Part shown: positions 1 to 12,800 of the stretch, in pieces
Layout of the letters: each line of letters opens with the position of its first letter
Numbering within the stretch: the first letter of the stretch is position 1
From: Lepidostoma basale
Lineage: Eukaryota; Arthropoda; Insecta; Trichoptera; Lepidostomatidae
Direction: 5' to 3'
Assembly: GCA_022606425.2 (NCBI GenBank)
Contig: JAHDVF020000676.1
Span: forward strand, 744,001 to 808,000
DNA: 64,000 nt
Made by a program: the position numbers and the translations under genes
The notes under the pieces: generated by a model
The model's input: the letters and a program-made list of their open reading frames with translations, nothing else
The model's database searches: none
What the model was told of the DNA's origin: nothing

Positions 1-179
1 CACTAAATAATACATATTTAATTTTGATGAGTAGTTTTGAATTAAGTTTTATTATATTTTGTCGGAGTGACATATTTCACTTGTTAGGCATATGTATTCA
101 TAAAGTTTAATGCCCTAACAAGGTCCGTTAATTACCATATTTTGCTCCATTAACTCGGGTATATAAACAACACTGCATT

Positions 180-270
180 GATTCTCACTGCATTAGATAA
201 TGCCTTAGCAAGGCGTCATTTCCATAAAATAAAATAAAACTTCTAAAATACAGATGCTTTCATTCTTTAA
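180..270 (-). repeat. Half copy of palindromic MITE P
   Basis: Contains ATAATGCCTTAGCAAGGC, then TAAAACTTCTAAAATACAGATG and CTTTCATTC, the right half of the palindromic MITE seen whole at 41978-42150 and 55558-55735. Other partial copies: 17655-17745, 18700-18790, 25782-25865, 38895-38990 and 42243-42355. Confidence 0.65.
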
Positions 271-329
271 AACAACTTATTACAACAATATTTTAACGTC
301 TTGAGTAGTAAGCGTAAGTAAACTAAATC

Positions 330-517
330 GGGTGGTGGTCTAGGGGATAGAACGCTTGGCTTCTGATCAAGGGGACTTGGGTTCGAGCCTGGACACGACC
401 AGATTCCTTCTTCATAATAATGAGCTATTTTCTGCTCACATTGAAGATTGTAAAATAAATTCTAATATCATTGATTTAAAATCTTTGGTGTTAGTCTTTT
501 TTAAAAAAAAAAAAAGA
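330..517 (+). repeat. tRNA-derived SINE, family 1
   Basis: The start has box A-like TGGTCTAGGGGAT and box B-like GGTTCGAGCCT, a tRNA-type polymerase III promoter. The body ends with TTGGTGTTAGTC and a run of about 13 A. A second copy lies inverted at 57485-57657 with the same body, which shows a dispersed family rather than a tRNA gene. Confidence 0.8.
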
Positions 518-809
518 AGATATTAATGACATTTACGAAACATCATTTATCATCATAACTAGTCGATAAATTAATTAATTTTGTGTACACCAATAGATGT
601 CGCAGGGAGTCAAAATTTTGGCATTATCTGGGAATATTCAAGAAATTATAAATCAGTCCCAACCATGGGGCCAAAAGCTAACTGAACATGTATTCAATGG
701 CTCCACCATGGATAGGTTAATATGTTAGATTTTTTCATAACCTAGATGACCATGCGCTAAGTTTAAATTGGAGAGTTTTTAATGTTTATTTCATTCTAAT
801 GAAAGTCAC

Positions 810-3800
810 CTTATAATTGATTTGATGAACTTGTCTTTGACTTGTGGGGTGGCGTAGTCCGTGGGAAAACCAGGATGCTGCAGGGCTTCCTTAAGCCACA
901 CGATGAGCTGCGCCGGCCCACTGAGGCCTTCCGGGGCTCCCGGCGGGGGCTCTTCCCACTGCGCCTGCCCCAGGCCAAAGAGCACGTCTGCAAATGAGTC
1001 GATGTGCAATCTTGGAGTTAAAACACCTGAAAATAGAAAACATAATCAGTATTTTTGATTTACATTTTCAATTATACTTGTAACAGTCGAACGTGTGAGT
1101 TCATTTCTGTCATGAATATTGTGCACGCATGATGTGTGTTCATTTCTTCCACTTTTTTGTGTTAAAAAAAAAAATTTAATTGTTAAATTTATTTGTTTGT
1201 AAGTTATGCCTTTCAAAAATTTAAACACATTTTAACTGGATACTCTTTTCTTTCTTTTCTGCCTACCCTTTTGAAGAAACAGCGTGTTAGTTAGTTATTT
1301 TTATAATAAAGCTTTACCATAATACGTTCAGGGACAAATACTCTTTACTTTGGAAAGTATCTTGTCTTCCTAATGTGGAACCATCACTAATGCGCTCCTG
1401 GTATTATGTTGTATGTGTATAATATCTTACCTATACTCAATAGACGCCTTAAACATTTATGCTGTTTGTAATGTCTTTTGAGTAAATAAACTGATTTGAT
1501 TTGATAATTATAACTAACTAACTAACCATCACGCCGTCTCTCCGAAGGGGTAGGCAGAAAGAATGGACTGCCACATTTTTCTTTCCTGACATATTTCTCT
1601 CGATTCCTCAACATTCATACATCAGGCGATGCACGCGCGTCGATTTCTCTGACTCTTCACTTGGCCGACATTCAATATTTGATTTATTTGATCGTGCCGC
1701 GTTTTCCTCGGTCCGCCCTATTTGTAGTTCCAATTACATCGTTAACATATAATTTTTTACCATTCTTTCTTCATTCATTCTTTCCATGTGTCTAAACCAT
1801 CTTAATGATCCTCTCTTTATTTTGTTCATAACACCTTCATTCGCACCGCATTCACTTCTTATATTTTCATTCGACACTCTATCATACACAGAGTATCCAC
1901 ACATTCGTCTAAGAGATCTCATTTATTCTACTTTCATCCTTCTTTTGCCAGTTCCATGATATTGTTTGCTAAAAAGTGACAAGAGTACAATTTTTTAAGT
2001 TATACATAGTTCTTTAGGCCTGTTTTTAATTAAACCTTTATTAAATGTATTTAATATCCTTCATATGTTATTTTATCGTCCTTTCTACTAACGTAGAGTA
2101 TTGGCACGCAGAATAATTTTTTTGGAGAGATTTTTGTTTTGTTACGTCAAATAAGTATAACTTAATACGTGCGTGATTTTGTGTGATAACTATAACACAT
2201 TAGGTATATTTCTCTGACCTATGCAGTGGATGGTACGATGGACTAGGGCTGGCGCTTGGGGCAGCAGATCTCGCGGACACAGTTTGGCCATTTGGGAGAG
2301 AAAATGACAGGCAGCTTTACAGGAGCCCATTTCTGGTAAGCCAATTACCATTATTCCTAAAAAAAAATAACATTTTAAGTTTACCATCATCGTAACCCAT
2401 TTCGGATATTAAATAAGGTTTTTTAAAATAAAATAAAATTTATATTTTAACACGTTGACTGCCGAGCACTGACCGGGACAGTGGTCAGGCCCTATATCAT
2501 TCAGCTTTAAGTAAGTCCGAGGAGGTTTAACCGTCTTCAGGGAATGGTTCATCAGTTCACGTCAGCCTTATTAACTTAACTAATTTCAAAAACATGTTTA
2601 TTTCAATAATAATTAGTTTAAAACTAAAATTACGCATTTTTTTAATGATTGTGTTTCAGATCCGTACTCCAAGTGTTATCGCATATAGCATTTTCTAATG
2701 AGAGATATGCTTGACGCATCATTCGTGGCGAAAACTTCTACGCGCTACAGTCGCCGAAATCACAATTTTTGTAAAACTCTCGCACACGCAATGCGTGGTC
2801 CGCTCCCGAGAAACGCTCCATAGCGACTGAATTTCCAAGAGCCAGGCTACCGACATACGCACCGCGCCCCTCGGATTCATTGTGTTCACGCCGTAAGCTA
2901 AACAAAAATAAACTTTCTTTTGAGACACCCTGTATCTTACCTAATTGAACAAAATGTTGGAGCTGGTGTTGCATGTGGCAAATGAGCGCCGGCCTTTTGC
3001 TGAAGACTGCAGTGAGAGAAGAGTAGAAGGTACTAAGTAGCGGAGAGAGCTCGGAGAGGGACCGTCCTCCCTCCAATCCCGATTTGCATTCCCTAACCAC
3101 GGCTTCGGCAGCCACATTCATCACTGTCCCGCAAACTTCCGGGAACATTAGAGACATCTGCAAGATATACAATCACTTAGATATTTTTTACTTAGCATAT
3201 TTTAAAAAATTATTTCACAAACTAATTGTGCACAGTCAAAGCAGTGGCGGTACTTCTATACAAGTCGAAAAGCCGGGCTTGCCTTAAAAAATCTGTAAAA
3301 AATGATGTTTTTTGTGCGTTTGAGCCGTCTACGAACAAAATATTTTTTTGAATTTTCGCGCGAGTTAAAGCTATTTAATTCGTTGCGTAAATGACTCCGC
3401 TGACATGCGCAGAAATGACCTAAGTGTATGTTTTGTTCCACTCATACGCGCCGTATTTTATTTCACTCATACTTACCGTAGGCGTAGGTGAGATGCCCGC
3501 GAAATCGCTTACGTCCACATGTTTTGTTTCATGTTTTCGATAGGCTTCATATTGGGCTTGCAAAATTTAAAAGGGTCTTTGTCGCACTTATGTATTTTTG
3601 GCTTGTAATCATATAGCTAGGTACAAATATACCAGAAGATATCTACAATTTTTTGTATGGATTTGAAGCCGGGCTTTATCACTCTGATGTATGTTACTAT
3701 TCGATGTGTCACAAACTTCATTTCTATTGTCAGAATGTTATCTGGAATTTACGTTTAGTGCAGAAATGTTATGAAAAGAAAGATTATGTATACTTTACGA

Positions 3801-6800
3801 ACATTTATTTATAATTCGTGTTTTGGTGTTAACAAATTTATTATTGTCTATTTATAGGTAATTTCTTATTACTTATATTTCTTCTTATATTTGTAAATAC
3901 ATTATGAATTTGATGACGCAGAATTTTTTTTTGTATAGATTTAAAATGCGCCTTAAATGGGATATGAAATCAATTAATTAAGAAAGATAAAACTGTTAAT
4001 CCGGAAAAATACATTATCGTGACTCTCTACTAATTTCAATAACACAAAAAAGTCAGACGGGCTTGCCTTACCGGTTGACCCTAGGCACGCCACTGAGTCA
4101 AAGGTGTAAATAATAGCATTGTAATGTACTCACTAATTTTGCTATTTCTATGGCAGACGGGTGTGGTTCTCTTTCCAATCCAATATTCAGAATGTTAATG
4201 AAATCAGGCAGCAGCGGTATACATTCATTCATTAAATTAGTAATAATTAATTTTATTAAATCAAATGTTGGCTGAAACCAAAATACATAAAACATTACAT
4301 TTCTGATCAAAGTATAATATTTAAGAGATTAACATTTTTTTAGACATAAAAGATAATGTTAAGTAGAAGATGATAGAGTTTGTTTAGAAGATGAAATGTG
4401 GTAACTAATATAAATTGATTTTAATGTGAATATGTTCATGAATTTAATCATAATATAAATAGGCAAAAATCGGATGTCATCAAGAAAGAGTATGAGAATA
4501 TTTTGAATCATCATCATCATCAGCCTTTAGTCGTTCAGTGCTGAACGTAGCCCTCCACAACTCTCTATCTCTCGCCGCTCTGTGCCATTGACCTCCTGCC
4601 ACTCTCTTAATGTCATCAGACCATCTGGCTTGTGGTCTGCCAAGATTTCTATGGCTTGGTCGCCACTCCAGGGTCTTGCCCACCGATCAGGCCCAATTCC
4701 ACTTCAAAGAGGTTATTTTGAATACAAGAGAGCAAGAGAGGAATACATCTTTAAATTTTGTTACGAATCTAATTTTGAGTTTTGTCCTGATTATTTTTGT
4801 ATAACAGAAGTGTAGAAAACAAAAGGAGAACAATTTTGCATTGTTAATTACGAAATTTTAATGTGTGTGATAAAAAAAAATTATATTAAAAGTCAAAACT
4901 TATTACTGATTACGATTGTACAGTGATCCAAGTTTCTAAAGGTTATAAAATATTAACTTCTGTGAATATTTCACGAGTAATTTTTTATACAAAAAAATGT
5001 ATTTTGCAACTGAAAATTCATATTTTACAAAAAATAGTGCAAACGATGGTGTCACCGTTAGTATTATAATTAGGCATGGTCTGTATTGTGGTCAACGGAT
5101 GATCGGTGCACCAAACGCAACCTGGAGTGGCGATCGAGAACCAGAACCACAGAAACCCAGACAGACCATAAGCAAGATGTTCTGATGACATCAAAGGAGT
5201 GCGAGAAGGTCAATAGATATTAAGATAAAGAGTTGTGAAAGTCAAGAAGGGAAGCCTGTGTCCAACACTGAATGATGTTGATGGTCTGTATTTAGTTTAT
5301 CATTTTGTTTTTTCTCACATAAATAAAGATACACATTTTTTTATCAAGTTTAAAATGTACAGACTTACGATTGTTAAAATCTTACTTAAAATGTAAAAAA
5401 CGTAAATACATTTTGAATTTTGTATTACCTCAGCTAATTCTGGATGTCTTGCAGTTTGCGGGAGGATCGGGAGAATAAGAGAGAGGGGCACGCGCGCCGG
5501 TTCGGCACCCTTGCCACACACAGCGCCCAGAAGGGCGGCACTCTGGCGTAGGGCAGAGTTGCATTCATCCGATTCACTGTTTGTTAGCTGCAAATGTTAA
5601 AAATTGTTTTATTCATATCTCCCAAGGATGAAGAAATTATAAAATATAATGTGAGAATTATCTAAGAATATTTAAAAACGATATTTAATGTCTCAGACCG
5701 AGAAATAGGTAGACACTTACACGAGAAACTTCAAAACATATCCTTACTCCTCAACAGACCGAACGAGATTGTTTTGAAGATGGTGCACCGAATAAACAAA
5801 AATTTTCATGGGTACACCTGATAATAAAAATATATATACCTGTTGCCTCTGAGTAAGCTGTAGTGTGACCAGTAATGGCTGCAGAAGTGCGACAATGTGG
5901 GGGGCGGCCGTTGAGGGGGGGAGGGCAGTTGCTGCTCTTCCCGCCGCTTCTATCACTTTCACAGCTACGGCACCGCCCAAACTACCCTGGCTAGCCTACG
6001 AGTAATTAATGTATTTCACATTTAAAAGTTTTCAGAACAATTTAGATGTAGCTGGCTGATAAGGAGACAAGATATGTGTTACAGATGCTCCTTTTCTTTG
6101 TTTTTGAGCCAACAGACAATATTTGAAACGTATTTTATTTTGTTTCAAATATTGTCTGTTTGCAAATTTATTATTAACCATCCTACCTATTTGAACGTAT
6201 GTGATACATTCACTTTGACTGTGCCATTCTACGATATCCCGTATCACGTACGGGCTTGAGAAAAAGTAATGTACCTAAAATGTACAAAGTTTTAGGGATA
6301 CGCGCGTGTGCCATCAAAACTTGAGCACAAGTCTTCATAAATATGATAGCTTTACAAGGGGCAGGCGAAGTGTGCGGCCGAGTATTTGACGTTTCGTAAT
6401 TTAAAAAAATTAAATAGTATATAATTAAATTTCATTAATAAAAAACCCGCTTGTTTTTTCCACATTTCTCGGAAAATAACCCAAAGGTAGGGCGGTTAAA
6501 TACATATATTTTTTGATTATTATAAAAACTATAAAAATATATTTAGTACGCATGGGAATAAATAATAATCAATGACTCCAAGAATACATTTGTCAACTTC
6601 ATATTATGTTGAAAAAGATTTATGAATGCCATCTTGTTCTATACATTCAAATATACACCTATAACAAAAACACCAAATCTAGTCCTGATTGTGTACTAAT
6701 GTTTTATGTGAATGGTTTCATTATTCAAATAAAACTGCACAGATTTTTCCCTCCCCTGTGATGGTGTCGAAAACCGAGTTTGCAAATTTACTCTTTAAGC

Positions 6801-9800
6801 CATTGATATAGATTATGAGTGCATAAGAAATGTGATTTTAGTAATATAATTACTTGGATGGCAGTCAAAAGTGTGACTGCGTGTGGTGCCAGGTGCATGT
6901 GGCACTCACGGGTGAGGGAGCGCAGTGCGAGGGCTGCGCGTGCGCACGCGTTGGGCATAGAGAGTGCGCTGCAAGACACACGTAGAGCACCACCCACCAG
7001 TTCACTGGCGGCCTCCGCCTCCTTCTCGCTGCCCAGCCATTCTGCATAGGCGCCTGGAGTAGATAATCAAGAAATCCTTAATTTCATTTCTATCTCTAAA
7101 CCTGAAGGAATAACTAACTCAAAGGATAACTAATCCGAAGGGGTATCTAACGTAACCTAACGGGTAACTAATGGTAACCTACCTAACCCGGAAGGGTAAC
7201 TAATCCAAAAGGGTAACTAATCTGAAGAGGTGACTAACCCAAAGGGGTAACTAACCTAAAGGGGTAACTAACCCAAAGGGGTAACTAACCCAAAGGGGTA
7301 AGTAGCCCGAAGGGGTAAATAGCCCGAAGGGGTAAATAGCCCGAAGGGGTAAATAGCCCGAAGGGGTAAATAGCCCGAAGGGGTAAAAAATGGATGGATG
7401 AGTGGAGAGGGTTATTGAAAGAATGATTTGGGCAGGAAACAAAGTGAACAGTGCCCTAAAAGTTGTCATCCAAAACAAAAATTTGTTTAAAAAAAAGCTA
7501 AGATGGCACAACACAATGGTGATCTTGTACCGATACTTATGTATGCAAGCGAAGCATGGAACTGTCAAAAAAGAATACAGTAGGATAAATGAGATCTCTT
7601 GGACAAATGTACATAAATCTTTATAAGTGAACGCAGAGGGATTCAAAGCATTATTAATAAAATAATGAAAAGTAAATCCATAGAACTTTAAATGTCGGTC
7701 ACTTGAGGAGTCGATGAAATCGGCGGTCAGTTAATTATCTCATTAGTATTTTTGCAATAACAATTATTTTTTATAACATACATATAAGAATTACGTACTG
7801 AAACAGTCCAGCGCTGTGATAAGCAACTGGTGGTGCGCACTTTGGTACGGCAGGGCAAGCAATGTCCTCAGTAGCAGGGTGGGGGGCCCGCTCCCCCCTG
7901 CTCCAGCGGCCTCGCCCAGAGCGTGGAAGGCGTGCAGCACAGCCTCCAGTTGCGCCCCGGCCAGTAGGCTATGAGGTTCCTGCAGCGCGCTTGCCAGCTG
8001 CTGGAGCAGCATGCCGAGCTGCTGAAGCAGAGCGGGACCCAGCACAGCATAGCAATACCACTGTAAGAATGACACACTATTAACATTTTTTATTTTACGC
8101 AAAAGACGGGAAATGTATAAATACGAGTTTGAATGTAGGCCCAAAATATAAACCAGGTGTATGCGTAAGTCTTTTCCGGTTTCACTAAAAGATGGCGCCA
8201 CCGAACAGTACGCAGCGTATGAATGTGACACTATGTCAGTTTGTTCGTCTAACATTAACCTACACACACAAGTTGAATCCGCCAAACAATAGCGTCTGTG
8301 TTGTATCATTCAGTGATCATGTCGACTTTTGTGCCTGAAAAATAACATTTGCGGCATGCATTGCTTTCTTATTTAATCAAAAGAAAAAGGCTGTGGAAAG
8401 TCATAGTTTGCTGGTAGAAACATATGGTGAACATGCTCCATCAATTAGAACATGTGAGACACGGTTTCATCAAATCGCTTTGGCAAGAAGACCATGTTTT
8501 GTGTCTGGTGGGACCAGAGCGGTATTGTGTATTATGAACTCTTGAAGCCCGGCGAAACAGTTAATGCACAACCCTATTGCCAACAAATGATTAATTTAAA
8601 ACACGCTTTGATCGAAAGACGACCAGAACGGGCCAGAAGACGTGGCAAAGTGATTTTGTTACACGTCAAAGCGCCGCCTCATACAGCAAAACCAGTGAAA
8701 GACACCTTGAAATCGCTTGGATGGGACATCCTTCCGTACCCGCCGTACTCCCCCGATCTGGCGCCATCTGACTATCACCTCATTGCATCAATGGGGCACA
8801 CGTTCGCTGAGCAGCACTTCAGCAATTTCGAGGAAGTTCGAAAATGGATCGACGAATGGTTTGCCCCAAAAGACAAACAGTTTTTCAGGCATGGTATTCA
8901 TAACTTACCTGAAAGATGGGCAAAGTGTGTAGAAGCATATGGCCAATATTTTGAATAAACCAAATATCAATTTCCCTTGAAAATTATGTGTTTTCTTTGC
9001 CACAAAAACCGGCTGCACACACCTGGTATACATCATAATTAATATAAATAAATTCGGATTCTAGAAATAATATTACAAAGATTTCTTAATAATAATCATC
9101 ATCATCAGCCTTTAGTCATCCAGTGTTAGAGATTGATAGGACTTCCTTCCCGACTTTCACAACTTTCTATCCCTCGCCACTCTGTGCCATTGACCTCCTG
9201 TCACTCTCTTGATGTTCCACCTCTCTGGTCCGCCGATTATCCGCTGTCCTCGCCGTATGTTAGCACTCTACATAATTAATAATTAATTTAAAAGAAATTA
9301 CGTATGAACGAATTTTAAACCATAACTAACCAGTATATCGGCGATGTCTTGCCGATAGCACCGCATCATTTCTGCATCTTCAGCCGAATACGAGGCAGGG
9401 GGTGTGAGAAGAGTGGATTTTCTCAGCAAGGCATTTGCAAGCTGCTCATACCAGCTGCGGAGAGCGATCTTTTCAAAACAACTGCTACCCACAGTCTCTG
9501 GTATATCTCTTAAAGCCTCATCCTATATTGAAAAAAATATATATAATTTATATGATATAAATATAATTTTTTAAAATATTTTAATGACTATTTTCTTCTC
9601 TTTGGTATGAAGCACTTAATTTGCGATGCAACATTTTTATAAATAAATAAAACACTTGTTTTAACACAACAGTATTTTGTTTATTAACCACCCTACCTAT
9701 TTGAACTTACTTGATACGTTCACTTATCACGTACGTTCAAATAGGTAGCTGAAACTAACATAAATGAACCAACACTGACGGAGGTCCAACTGGCTCTAAA

Positions 9801-12800
9801 GAAATTAAAAAATAACAGAGCCCCTGGCGAAGACAACATCCCCAGTGAACTGAACAAACATGCGCCAGAACCTCTTATCAGGATAATACATCAAATAATA
9901 ACTGAAATCTGGAATGCAGAGACGCTACCAGATGATTGGTCCCAGGGCGTTCTGTGCCCATTACACAAAAAAGGAGACCAGTTGGACTGCAAAAATTACA
10001 GAGGCATAACATTACTGAATACTGCTTATAAAATACTCTCTAATATCCTCTTTTCAAGGCTCTCGACATACACTGAGAAAATCATTGGTACCTACCAATG
10101 TGGTTTCACAGCAGGCAAAGGCACAACTGACCAGATCCACGGCCTACGGCAAATACTAGAAAAGTGCCAAGAATACAATATTGACACCTTCCACTTGTTT
10201 ATTGACTTCAAAGCGGCCTATGACAGCATAAATAGAAAAGAACTGTATAAAGCAATGTCCGAATTGAATATACCAAATAAGCTGATACGACTTGTAAGAG
10301 CAACAATGAGCCCAACCATAACCAAAGTAAGAATCGACAAAGACCTCTCAAAACCATTCCAGACATATAATGGCCTACGACAGGGAGATGCCTTGGCATG
10401 TCTCCTATTTAACGTGGCTCTAGAAAAAGTGATAAGGGACTCAAAAATAGATACCAGAGGCACTATATTCTACAAGTCAGTTCAGCTACTCGCCTATGCA
10501 GATGACATAGATATTGTGGGACGGTCACTTGGAGCTACCTGTGAAGCGTTTGTAGCATTGGAGGAAAAAGCAAAAATAATACCACATATCCATACCCCCA
10601 GGTTTTCTCAGCTGCAAATTACAACTTTGAAATAATTAATTCATTTACATACTTAGGCTCAACAGTTACCAGTGATAATAACACCCGAGAAGAAATTGAC
10701 AGAAGGATAATGGCAGCAAACCGATGTTACTACGCTCTCCAAAAACAGTTAAGATCCAAATTACTGCGAAGAACCACAAAAACACTATTGTACAAGACCC
10801 TGATCAAACCAGTCCTCACATATGCCTCTGAAACCTGGGTGATGACAAAACACACTGAAAGGTCCATCGCAGCATTTGAAAGAAGGGTTCTTAGGACAAT
10901 ATATGGCCCAGTGAGAGACCACAATGGTTGGCGTCGTCGATATAACCGAGAGCTATATGATATCTATAAAGAGCCCGATGTGATCAGATCCATCAAAGTA
11001 GGGCGCTTGAGATGGGCTGGTCACATAATCAGAATGGACGACGACAACCCTACAAAACGCCTCACGCTCTCAGTACCACAGGGACGTAGAAGACCAGGAA
11101 GGCCCAAAATGCGATGGATGGACAGTGTCAACACGGATGCATCGGTGTTGCAAGTGAGAAATTGGAGAATAAGGGCATCAAACAGACAAGAATGGAGGAA
11201 GCTCCTGGATTCAGCCAAGGCCCACCCAGGGCTGTCGAGCTTAGGATGATGATGATGATACGTTCACTTTGACTGTACCATTCTACGATATCCCGTATCA
11301 CGTACGGGCTTGAGAAAAAGTAATGTACCTAAAATGTACAAAGTTTTAGGGATACGCGGGTGTGCCATCAAAACTTGAGCACAAGTCTTCATAAATATGA
11401 TAGTTTTACAAGGGGCAGGCAAAGTGTGCGGCCGAGTATTTGACGTTTTTGTAATTTAAAAAAATAAAATTAGTATATAATTAAACTTCATTAATAAAAA
11501 ACCTGCTTGTTTTTTGGATGTTTCTCGGAAAATAACCCATAGGTAGGGCGGTTAAACTACCGATCGGTTTCACTCCAAGCGTCTGTTTTTAGTTGAATTC
11601 TAAAATAAAATTCTTTATAAAGAATTACTGTAGCAGTATAATGTAATTAAGATATTTGAAGTGTCTTAATACACCGTTAATAATAATTATGTAACAAGAG
11701 AAAAAAAATTAGAGAATACAATGTAACAAGTATTTCTCGGAGAATACATTGTGACCACATAGAGATATTTCATGAACGAGGTGTGTCTAGAAAATAATGG
11801 TTATTTTTAAATTTCGTGGGTTTGGAGAGACCGATTGTCACAAAATTGTTCAAATTACAGTTTTCAATCATACCAAAAAAACGGGAGTAATTTCTCAGAG
11901 AAAAAGTAATATGAAAGTAATTTTGATAAGCATTAATTAAAAATGCGGTGCGAACGATGGTGTCATGAACAAAATAATGAAAGGATCATTAAGATGGTTT
12001 GGACATATGGAAAGAATGAATGAAGAAAGAATGGTAAAAAAATTATATGTTAATGATGTAAATGGAACCAGAAATAGAGGAAGACCGAGGAAAACGTGGC
12101 ACGATCAAATAAATCAAATATTGAATGTCGGCCATGTGAGTAGTCAGAGAAATCGACGCATGTGCATGACACGATGTATGAATGTTGAGGAAGCGAGAGA
12201 AATATGTCAGGAAAGAAAGGTGTGGCAGTCCATTCTTTCTGCCTACCCTTTTGGGGAGACGGCGTGATGGTTAGTTAGTTAGTTAGTTAGTTTAATTAAA
12301 AATGAGAATTTTTATAAAGGTAACAGAATAGCGATTGATATTTAAAAAAATATATATATTTATTTCGTACCTGCAGCATGTGCCAAAAACCAAAGGCCAG
12401 TTGAGAATGTGTCTCTTGTGTTGGATAGTTGCCGGGAGCATCGGAGCAGCGGAGAATCAGTCTCATAAAGTCCTTGGCGCACTGAGAAGCCTCCCTTTTT
12501 TGCCTGACTTCCTTCTCGTCTTCTCCGTCCCTAAGGCGGACCTGAAGACATGTCTCCTCCATGGCTAGAGCCGTCGATATCCCTAGAGCGTGACACTCGC
12601 CTATGGATACAATGACTCCGTAAATTGCGCTAACTAATTCCTATAGGTATAAAAATAAACAAACAATTGATAACAATTCTTCAGCAGCAAAAAAAATGTA
12701 TTTCATGGTTTTATTTATTCACTGGTTCTATGCCGCAACCGTCTATAATCCCGTGCACGGGAGGCCGGCCATACAAAATTCACGTCTATAGACGTAGTAC

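Larger units (their letters stand above)
1..809. other. Non-coding left margin, SINE and MITE remnants
   Basis: Apart from the half MITE (180-270) and the SINE (330-517) nothing coding was seen on either strand. The final exon of importin-13 was searched for here without success. Intron sequence of that gene is the likely nature of the stretch. Confidence 0.5.

Noticed and set aside
340..400. tRNA gene
   Set aside because: Box A and B are present, but no cloverleaf closes and a second dispersed copy with the same non-tRNA body and A-tail exists at 57485-57657; it is a SINE.
1..809. Final importin-13 exon
   Set aside because: No reverse-strand stretch codes for the expected basic tail in the right phase; presumed outside the window.
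7101..7387. CRISPR-like repeat array
   Set aside because: Head-to-tail 17-bp units without spacers in a eukaryotic intron; a minisatellite.
7791..8309. 172-residue single-exon gene
   Set aside because: Only 7799-8060 is coding (importin-13); the rest of the open frame runs through the acceptor into intron and mariner sequence.
10208..10463. Antisense ORFs opposite the reverse transcriptase
   Set aside because: Shadow frames of the LINE coding strand.
9982..10635. Host gene with reverse transcriptase (diversity-generating or antiviral RT)
   Set aside because: It is the RT of an ordinary LINE: target duplication, GAT tail, broken frame.
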